Assembly: GCA_950106755.1 (NCBI GenBank)
Contig: OX467082.1
Coordinates: 6,014,001 to 6,078,000 of the forward strand
Direction: 5' to 3'
DNA length: 64,000 nt
Origin: Climacium dendroides
Lineage: Eukaryota > Streptophyta > Bryopsida > Hypnales > Climaciaceae
The notes beneath the pieces are model-generated. The model did not search any database and was not told where the DNA came from. It saw only the letters and a list, made by a program, of their open reading frames with translations. Position numbers and translations under genes: made by a program. Positions 55,531-64,000 of this stretch are shown here, piece after piece; the first letter of the stretch is position 1; every line of letters starts with the position of its first letter.

Positions 55531-57558
55531 GATCTGGTTAAGACGATTCGTTTTCGCTAGTAGGTTGCATTTTAATTTACGTACTCTTTGTTTTTAGGTG
55601 AGATTGTCGGTTTAAGTGTTACGCATCTGGTTTACTTTTTCTTGTGTGTGTCGCTGGTTCATCACTGAATGTGTAAGTCTTGTATGCTACTCTTTTTGCT
55701 GTTCTTTCAGGAAATTTTCTTTCTTCTGAACTCTGGTTGTGGATTAAATTCTAGACTGGGCGATGTGATCCCTCCTTTGATAAAATTTTGTGCATAGTTG
55801 TCTGGCACTCATGATTTGCTATTGTTCTTGTTGAACTTTTGACATCAGAGTCTGGTATCTTAGTTCTCTGGCATGAGCTGTTCATTTTGAGCCTCTTCAT
55901 GGTTACCGTGGTTTTTGTTTGTGGAAATACTATTGCGAAAGCAAGTTGCGATTTGACCTTATTTTGGATCTGCATTTGAAGCGCAATGTGAAGCATTGTT
56001 GGCATTGTGCTAATAGTTTGGTTTGGTCGCAAGGGAACCATTGACCTTTAGGATTTGACTTTGAGCTCAAATTTGAAATCGATTGTGAACTTGAGTACAA
56101 ATTAGAATGAATCTGTTGGGTTTTGTTAGCATGTTCAATGCATATTGTGATCAGAAGTTCTACTTTGGAACATTCAATGTGGCCTATTATCAAGTATTGT
56201 CATAATGTTAGGTGTCCTAATTTGTGGAGCTTGTTGACAAATTGCTATAGATGGAAGTGACTATGACATTTGCCGATTTAGAACTTTGTAGAATTATTGT
56301 GATGACTCTGTTTAGCTTTTTATATGACTAGTTTGAAGGATTATGGGATGTTGTTTGATGCTTTTGGTATAAAATCCGTTCTTAATGTCAGTACAATTGG
56401 TCAATGCATCCATTAAACTATAGATTGTGAGTCACTTTTAGACACCTCCAATTATGCTAGTATGTGAATTTGGAAGGAAATGTTTGTAGTCAAGTTTTCC
56501 TATTTTCTAATTAAGATGGATTGTTGATTGGAAATTGTTTGTGGACTTGTAGTGGAATATCATTTCGGAGGTCAAAAGCAAATCTAGACAATCATAATCA
56601 ATTCCTACCATGGTGTCTATGGAATTCTTGTAATTGGCATGTTAAAGTTTGTCATAGGGAGTTGTGTGGTATTGATAGTGCTTTGGGGGCTTGAGTGCAT
56701 ATGGGGACTTAGACGTCAAGCTTCCTAATTGATAGTGTTGGTTATTCTAGCATTAGCTTCTTTGAACAAAGATGGTTAGGTATGGTTGATTGCTTTTTTC
56801 CATTTTTGGATACCTTTCCATTTTAATTTGTTCCCTGTCATTGCATTGAAGAATTTTTTCATGACACAAGGATTCCATTTTTTTGTCTTTGTAGAGCTCT
56901 ATTGCTTGTTTGTTCTTTGTCTAGGAACCCTCAAAGGTTTCTTTGATTGAAATGTTCAAACTTGCACTTTCTATTGAATTCAATCTAGATGTGCCATCAA
57001 TGTGATGTGATTGAGATTGCTAAGATGAGCATCTAAAAGTGTTACAATTGATTATTTGACCTTCCAGGTTCTTGCTTTCTATGACCAAGAGTTCATCACA
57101 TTGGAGGTAGTGCACTTCTCCCTTTCTTTGTGGGGGTTGTTGAAGTTAAAACTCTTTCCTCCATTGTCTTTGATTTTCATCTTGAAAGGAGGTTCACGAG
57201 TTGCTCATTGCTATTGCTAGCACTTTCTTGTGGAAGATTCTTTTGGCATGTGATTTTTTGGATGGTGACTAGTTTAGATTTGGGGCAAGGGCTTCTTATG
57301 GATTTATGATCATAGTTATGTGTTGCAATTCTCGATTTTAGATACCTTCCAAACCACAAATTAGGTCATTATTTGCACTTTGGAATTTATGATACTTTTT
57401 CATGTGTTTGATTTTCCTTCAAAATCATAATGCCTTGTCTTGCAATAGGCACAACAAATAGTTCCAACACTAGAAGTTGGAAGTAGTGACAACGAAACAA
57501 GTGTATCATCTCCTTCCTATCACCACCAAAAATTGGAGTACATTTCATAGTTGCAGCA

Positions 57559-58779
57559 ATGGGTGGATCATACTCATGTTTGAGTAGCATATTTAATTGT
57601 GCAACTCCGACTTCTATTAATGGTCACATTGTTATGAAGTCTTTGGTGGATCGAAATTCCTTGCGAGCTAATGAAGAGAGAATTGAACGCTCCAAGATTC
57701 ATTGGAGCCAATTGTCCCAATCAAATGAATTGTCTCAATCGAGTGAAGTGGTAGAAGTGAGCAATATGGAAGTCTTCCAGAACTTGCAATCAGATCCCAA
57801 GTGGGGCACTTTCTTCCAAACCTTTGGTAATGATGGAGTTGGTGAGTTGAACATGGGCTTGAAGTTTGCTGAAGGTGGGCAAGCTGAGTTGTATGATGTA
57901 AATATTCATTGGTATGATCCTCGGAAGAATGAAGAGGACTTAAGATATGGATTGAGGTGGGTTTTGAAGGTGTTTAAGAAGGGGACTCGCTTGTCGCAAT
58001 TGAGGCTACAATGGCCTCATGGAATGCTTCAAACTTATGTGGATAGATTGGAATCTGAATGTTGTGGTAATCTTCCCCCAGTAAGGAGTACTAGTGATGT
58101 GTACTGTGGAACATTATTGGAAGATGGCCGGTTTGCCTTCGTGATGGTGAAGGAACATGAAGATTTGCAAGATCAAATTAACCGTCTCATGTTGAAGAGA
58201 AGAAAGAATCATTGTCCATATTCAAAACATGATGTGGAATGTATTATGTTTAAAGTGGCTATAGGAATGGAGTGGTTGCATAGACGTGGTATTGTTCATC
58301 GAGACTTAAAAGCAGCCAATGTGCTTTATACAAAATTAGTAGGTGGTGGATCATGTGGTGTGGCAGATTATGAGTGTTCTATTGGAGTTATTGGAACCGG
58401 GTTTTTTAGGGCTCCTGAGATATTGCAAGCATGCAAAGATTATAGTATCAATGATAAGCCTGAATTGTTTACAAAAGAAGCCGATGTCTATAGTTACGGG
58501 ATGGTGTGTTATGAGATCTTGACTGGGAGGCTTCCATTTGATGACTATTCTCTTCATGACTATGATCATGTGCTGGCTGGAGAAAGACCAAAGGTACCAG
58601 AGTATGTCGATGGATGGATACAAGAACTATTAAAAATGTGTTGGCAAGCCAATCCTAGTGATAGACCATCTTTTAGAGGAATATTGGATATTTTGTTAGC
58701 TAATTCAGAAAGATGTAGACAATTATATGCATATGACCAAAAAATTAAGGCAGAAAGAGCGATGGGAATAATAAGTTAG
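57559..58779 (+). CDS. Raf-like (TKL-type) protein kinase, intronless, 406 aa
   Basis: The kinase domain spans about residues 100-385: glycine-rich segment AEGGQAELY (104-112), invariant Lys137 in VLKVF, HRDLKAAN at 247-254, D270-Y271-E272 in place of DFG, APE at 285-287, DVYSYG at 309-314 and CWQANPSDRPSF at 361-372, typical of TKL kinases. The catalytic Asp249 and metal-binding Asp270 are present, so activity is possible, but the Gly-to-Glu change after Tyr271 and a short activation segment are unusual. The N-terminus MGGSYSC fits N-myristoylation (Gly2, Ser6) with Cys7 as a possible acylation site, suggesting membrane attachment. Substrate and pathway are unknown. Confidence 0.9.
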   Translation: MGGSYSCLSSIFNCATPTSINGHIVMKSLVDRNSLRANEERIERSKIHWSQLSQSNELSQSSEVVEVSNMEVFQNLQSDPKWGTFFQTFGNDGVGELNMGLKFAEGGQAELYDVNIHWYDPRKNEEDLRYGLRWVLKVFKKGTRLSQLRLQWPHGMLQTYVDRLESECCGNLPPVRSTSDVYCGTLLEDGRFAFVMVKEHEDLQDQINRLMLKRRKNHCPYSKHDVECIMFKVAIGMEWLHRRGIVHRDLKAANVLYTKLVGGGSCGVADYECSIGVIGTGFFRAPEILQACKDYSINDKPELFTKEADVYSYGMVCYEILTGRLPFDDYSLHDYDHVLAGERPKVPEYVDGWIQELLKMCWQANPSDRPSFRGILDILLANSERCRQLYAYDQKIKAERAMGIIS

Positions 58780-60830
58780 GATTAGGTTAGAATGGTGTAG
58801 ACTAGGAAATTTATTATGAAATGTCCCAATTCAAGTGAAGATTAAATTAGAATATTTGTTTGTTTCATTTTGTTTGTTTGATATGTTGAGATCTATGAAA
58901 CCATGAGTACCCTAGTCCTTTGGAAAGCTCTTTGTGAAGAAGGGTGCATGGACTATACAATGTTAATTTATGAATTATTTTTTATTAAAAAATTGAATTA
59001 AATTATTTTTTATTTTGATAAAAACATATCTTTTACATTATATGTTCAAATATCATGAAACAAAACCCTTGCATGCCTTTGTGCATAAAGTTTTCTATTT
59101 GTATCATGGATACAACCTCTTATATTGCAAAAAAGTCCTTATATTCCTTTGTGCAAAAAAATTTAACTTTTATTTTGGTTATGACAATGACACAAGGGAC
59201 ACTAGTTGAAGTGAAGATTGTTATTAAGGTCTTCTCATGGGTCATTTTCCAATTAAGCATGCCTTTGTTTCTACCAATGTAGTTTTTTTTGCCTTTACTT
59301 CTATTTTATGAAGCCATGGCTTTCAAGTATTTATTTATTTTATTAAATTTGGATTGTTATTTTTATTCTTGATTGTGTTGTTAAAAGAAACTCCAATTGG
59401 TTAGATTGTAATTAAAAAACTATGTGAATATTTTTGGTGTAAGGTATCGTGGGGAAGTAAGTCCACTTTGGATTATAAAGAGTAAACAATGTGATAGAGA
59501 TTTCTTCATCATGCCTTGAAAACTAGTTAGTAGAACATCTAAGTAGATACAAATTAGTTTAAAGAGTTGCTTTGAATTGAAGTTATTTTGTATATGAAAC
59601 TTTATGTAGGACATTTTGTATGCTTTGGATGATCCAAATGAGGTTTCAAAGATGGAAAAAAAATTCTCCACATGTTTTTTGGGGGCATTTCTTGAACTTC
59701 GTTTCAGTGTATGAAGTGAATGATGTTGTACATTCTCTTTTTGTGATATTTTTTTACTTTGCTACTAATTTGAGAATGATAAATCTATAGATCATCATGT
59801 GAACCCATTAGCACATCATGGAACAAAGATGCCCCCAAAAGTAGAAATAGAGATTGGAATAGGCCCTAGTGATCGGACAAATCCTAATTCAAATGGGTGG
59901 CCTCGTCCCCCTTTTTACATCCATTGTTGTATGTATGGATTGTTTTGTGTAGCATTACATGTGTTTTTAGCCCTCTGGAGGGCTGTGAGTTATCAATAGT
60001 TCCCAAACTACAAGAACTGCTCTACAAAGGGCCGCAGGAGCTTGCTGACATGGTCAAGAGATTGTCACGTCTGAAAAAAATGAAAATTTTTAAAAACTTT
60101 TTTCTTCATTTCAAGGCTGTAAATTTTTAAATTTTTTTTTATTGGAAACAGCTGTTCCCTAGAATCTGCGGGGGACCAACATCGAGAACGGGCCTCCCAA
60201 CCCCCCCCAAATCATCTAATGGGGTAATTTGATGGAATTTGATTGGAATTCTAAATTGGGTGATAGATACCCTTGCCTCCCATTTTTATGTCCAATGTCT
60301 TCGAATGTGGTTGTCAATTTTGTTTGTGAGTGATTTCAGTTTCAAAAATGTGTGTGCAGAAATGTTGTTGTTTTCAGGAATTTTGGATTTAGAATATGTA
60401 TGAGATTGAGTGATAACTGGTTTTGGTCTCTGTTCAAGTTGTGTTTGAGGATTGGAGAATAGCTTCTTCATTGATGTCAGCTTATTTTTATACCAATGAT
60501 GATGACGACAATGAATATTATTTACAATATAAGTTACACTGAAATTTTCCATCTAATTTTGAAGGGCCTTCAATTTCCCTGTCTTTTACCATTGCTCACC
60601 AAACACAACCCACAAATAGTCAAATGACCACTCATAAAGAAGAATAAAGAATTAAGCAACTAAAGTCAGGATGAATAGTGATTTCAAAGGCCATTCCTTG
60701 ACATGCTAGAATCAAGTGTCCAGAGGATATTGTGAAAGGCCTGTAGCACTTTTCATCCACATTTGAGGAATGCCCAACCTTGACCAAGCCATGCTTTAAA
60801 CATCACTAACAAAAGGTACTGTAAACAGCT
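58780..60830. other. AT-rich region after the kinase gene
   Basis: No gene recognised. Short frames without motifs. Confidence 0.55.
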
Positions 60831-60839
60831 CTAAAACAT

Positions 60840-61250
60840 CTTGATGGACAACCCACATTCCTTAAAGTAGAAGCACTAGTTGCCAACCATGGGCAATACC
60901 CAACTTGTAGGGTGTGTTATTTCCAACCTTGGCCGGAACTCAAACTTATAATGTTTTTTTTTGTCCTTTTCAAGGTTGGGACTAATAAGGTTATAACACA
61001 TGTCCCAAAGTAATGAGTAAGAAAATAGGAAGTAGTGAGTAGCAAGGTAGTTTTTGAATGATCAGAATTGGAAGATTATAGACATTGGCTACTAGACAAT
61101 AATTCACAATAACTTTGAATTTTGGGAATAAAATTCTAAAAATGTTGCTATCCCCATCTTTCTTATCTTCCTACATGAGAAAAAAAATCTTCCACCACCT
61201 CATACTCCTCACCATCTACTCTGGAATCGCTTCAATGATTCTATCTCATT
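60840..61250 (+). repeat. Dispersed repeat related to 794-1,227
   Basis: Shares AAGGTTGGGACTAATAAG and AGTAGTGAGTxGxAAxGTAGT stretches in the same order as 913-1,010. Ends are degraded. Confidence 0.55.
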
Positions 61251-61413
61251 AGTAATCTTGAACGTCTTGTTGTCCTCCTTTCGTGCAATGTTTTTTTTCT
61301 GGCAATTTGGTGCTTGATTTGGTGCATGATTTGGTGCAAAATTGCACCAAATTTTTTGTCTTGGCATCATGCCTATAGAAAAAAATATGAACCCCCCCCT
61401 GTAAATCACTAAA

Positions 61414-61600
61414 AAACTTCAAACTAAAACAAATCTTGGATGAAATTGCCAAATTGTGAATGAAAATAGAATTATGGATATGTGATATGTGCTAATGTGA
61501 TGTTTTCTGTTCATTATGTGGATGAATGTTGAAATTTGAAGCACCATGTAATATCACCACTATAGTACTTCATAGAAAATGAAAAAAATAAATTGCTTTC
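61414..61600 (+). repeat. Dispersed repeat related to 15,100-15,240
   Basis: Shares TATGTGGATGAATGTTGAAA and, further on, CTTCATAGAAAATGAAAAAA, which lies at 15,502 in the other locus. It follows closely behind the 60,840 repeat. Confidence 0.55.
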
Positions 61601-64000
61601 ATGATTTGCTTTCATGGTTTGAATAAGATTATTTGCCAATTCATTCTATTGCAATCGTTGGTGGAAACCCTATAATTCTAAACCCTAACCCTAAGTCCAT
61701 ATCGGTTCTACTGTAGGGATGATGGGGTTTGGGAAAATCACGATTGGAGAAATTTTGGCCCTACACCTTCTCTATGGATTTGTTGATAGGTATGAATATA
61801 TCCTCTTATCTAATTTTTGAAACCGTGACACTATGACAAATTAAGGTTTTGAATAGAACTATTGTAGTGTGCCTTGTACTATTGCCACAACTAAAATAAA
61901 AGTAAATTTTTTCATTTATAAAAACTTCAATATTCAATGAATTCTTACATTGTCTAAATGTAATGTTCTTGAAATAGTCTAATTTTGTTGAAATTTCTAC
62001 TACAAACTTTGTGTCTATGTTGCAAAGGCTTTATGACATGGCCATAGCTTTTGCATTATACCTCTAAAAGATTGGAAAGTTCAAATCCTATTTTAACTTA
62101 ATTCCTAAAAGGATAGGTGGTATTTTAGCATAGCTCTTGTTTTCTTGACTAGCTCTTGTAACAAGCATAATTCTTCATCAGAGTAGAATAATTTCAATAA
62201 TCGGAACCCTTGAAATGAAAAAAGACTAGTGTAGCTTTCCTATAGAAAAAAGATCGACAAAATCACAAATTTTTTGAGTATATGCCATCGTTGTCAAAAT
62301 TGATGAAAGATGTTTGGGAAGGTGATACTTTCTTTTTATATGTGGTGAAATCGGGATGCTCAAAACTATTCTAAAAACTTTGATCTTTTTCCCACAAATA
62401 TATATCATCATGCTTTTGATGTGCAATTTTTTTCAGATCATTATGAGATGTGAACCAAAAGATATGAGGATCTAAGTAGGCCCAAAAAAAGAAATAAAAA
62501 TGAATTGCCCCTATTCCTCAATTCCCAACATGGTTTGGTATAGGGGAATGCCTAAGGAAGAGGGCATTGTGTGATGGAAAGTTGATGAGGAGGGTGGAGC
62601 CTGACAAGGAGGCTCTTTCATCACCCAATGCTCAATAATAAGAAGCTTTGCCTAGCATAAACTGTGAAAAGAAGATTATAATGAAATATAGGATGAACAT
62701 AAACAATTGGAATGAAAAATGCATACACAAATGCATAATTAGACATTATGCCCTAAATACAACATTGAATTGGTCCTACAAATGATCAGGATATTTTTTC
62801 CCATGGTTTACAAATGCAAAACTCAATCACCTACCCCTTGCTTCCAAAGAATTCATGTTAGAGGCTAACAAGGTACTTCCATCAATCATGGTTTTCCTTC
62901 ATCGAGGGGTTGGCAAGGAGGTTGGTTTTTTTGTGGTATCATGAGGTCCAATGTACAAGACAAGTTGAGCTCAAGTTCTAGTCCTTCAACTCAAACATGC
63001 TAATTTGTGAGCCCAGGAACCTAAGAGCCTCCATTTTTTGAGATATTTTTTAAATTTTGGTTTAGGATCCAAAACTATAGTTTAGGGAATTTAAAACTTA
63101 TAGTTTAGGAACAAAAAATTAGGTTGTTGGAGTAAATTGTGTAAATGCCTCACAAAAGTTAAGTAAAATCCTCACTCCCACCACCAAGAGATCCTTCTTG
63201 GAATCTTGGGGCCAAAATCCCATTATTGGTGGGGTGGAAATATTGAAAAATTCATAAAATCCTATATCAAATTCACGTTACAAATTGACAAGTTCAAATG
63301 GTAGTCATATTTAACATGTAATTGGAAATATAGAGGTATAGTGCATCATTTCATAAAGTCATAGGTACTATACTTTTGATTGCATCAAGTCCTTTCCGTA
63401 TCTAAACATGTTTGAACAATCCACTTGAAAAAATTGAAACTTTTTGAATTTGGTGATTTAAGTTGTCTTCTATGATTATAGAGTATCTATATTTCCCATA
63501 GTCATAAGTACCATACTTATCTAAATATCAAACATCTAAATACCAAAAAAAAATTCTAAGAAAATCCACCACTTTTTAAATTTTCAAGGATAATTTCTAA
63601 AATTTTATTTTGGAAGTTCCAAGCTCTAGGCTCACCAAGTCTAGGCTCAAATCCTAAGAATCAAAAGATAATCCAATTAAACCAAGATTTCAACTAAATT
63701 AAGTTGTAAAGCATGAAATACCTAACACCAATAACATAACACCCAAAATCCCTATGGAGCTCTAAATCTCTCCTATAACAACTACATAACATTGATCTAG
63801 GCCACAGCTTAGCACCAAGTGCAAATATACCTTTAGTCAATTTAACCCTAAAGTCTAAATGTTTTTTTAGAATCTAATTATAATACCTTATACTTTACTT
63901 ATTTCAAATCATTCAGTAAATTTTTTAATCAAGTTTGATGATACAGATTGGAAGATATTAGCATTCAAAGTTGGAAAAAAATGTTTTTTTGAACACTAGC
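61601..64000. other. AT-rich region to window end
   Basis: No gene recognised. ACCAAGTGCAAATATACC at about 63,811 resembles the right end of the Tourist-like element at 12,998. From 63,843 CCCTAAAGTCT and later ATATTAGCATTCAAAG suggest another CCCTAAAGTCCC-family copy running out of the window. Confidence 0.5.

Larger units (their letters stand above)
54031..57558. other. Region upstream of the kinase gene
   Basis: Holds a GC-rich tandem duplication (54,866-55,039) and a diverged minisatellite (55,180-55,530), then AT-rich sequence. It may contain the promoter and a 5' leader intron of the kinase gene, but no TATA box could be tied to it. Confidence 0.45.

Overview
The window is nuclear DNA of a land plant. 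The evidence is a complete six-exon plant-type ERD2-related (KDEL-receptor family) gene, relics of a spliced U2A' gene, GT-AG introns, TATA-box promoters with W-box pairs, and plant-style miniature transposons (CACTA-like, Stowaway-like, Tourist-like). The Raf-like kinase at 57.6-58.8 kb and the low gene density suggest a non-seed plant, perhaps a bryophyte. That last step is a guess from memory and cannot be proved here.

The dominant content, 0-44 kb, is a family of thirteen short genes that I do not recognise. Each canonical copy encodes 63-67 residues with a fixed core RRGQVKAAIARS, a C-terminal SFSW-type motif, many Arg/Ser/Ala and no Asp or Glu. There are two lineages. Type A starts MAAHH/MAGHH and lies at 5.4, 11.8, 27.9 and 39.8 kb. 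Type B starts MAAGHQG/MAASHQG and lies at 7.7, 10.3, 22.6 and 31.4 kb. Two copies (16.1, 20.6 kb) are B/A chimeras, one (0 kb) is cut by the window edge, and two (41.7, 43.8 kb) are divergent. The B promoters carry an inverted W-box pair upstream of a TATA box. Each lineage has its own conserved 3' flank with a hairpin.

The first 21 kb is a nested inverted repeat. Inner arms at 7.2-8.6 and 9.6-11.0 kb are almost identical and surround a spacer of about 1 kb. Middle arms at about 4.9-6.2 and 11.2-12.5 kb carry the A genes. Outer arms at about 0-5.1 and 16.5-20.7 kb carry an A-type 3' flank, a transposon-rich spacer and a B promoter. A direct repeat (15.6-17.6 and 20.2-22.0 kb) carries the chimeric genes. 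Unequal crossing-over and gene conversion between paralogs explain this layout.

From 44 to 64 kb the family is absent. This part holds the ERD2-related gene (minus strand, 45.7-47.6 kb), a decayed U2A' pseudogene (52.7-54.0 kb), an intronless protein kinase (57.6-58.8 kb) and AT-rich DNA with dispersed repeats. A decayed hAT transposase lies at 37.3-37.9 kb, and a minisatellite of about 21 CATTAAA-containing units lies at 39.1-39.3 kb next to a type A gene.
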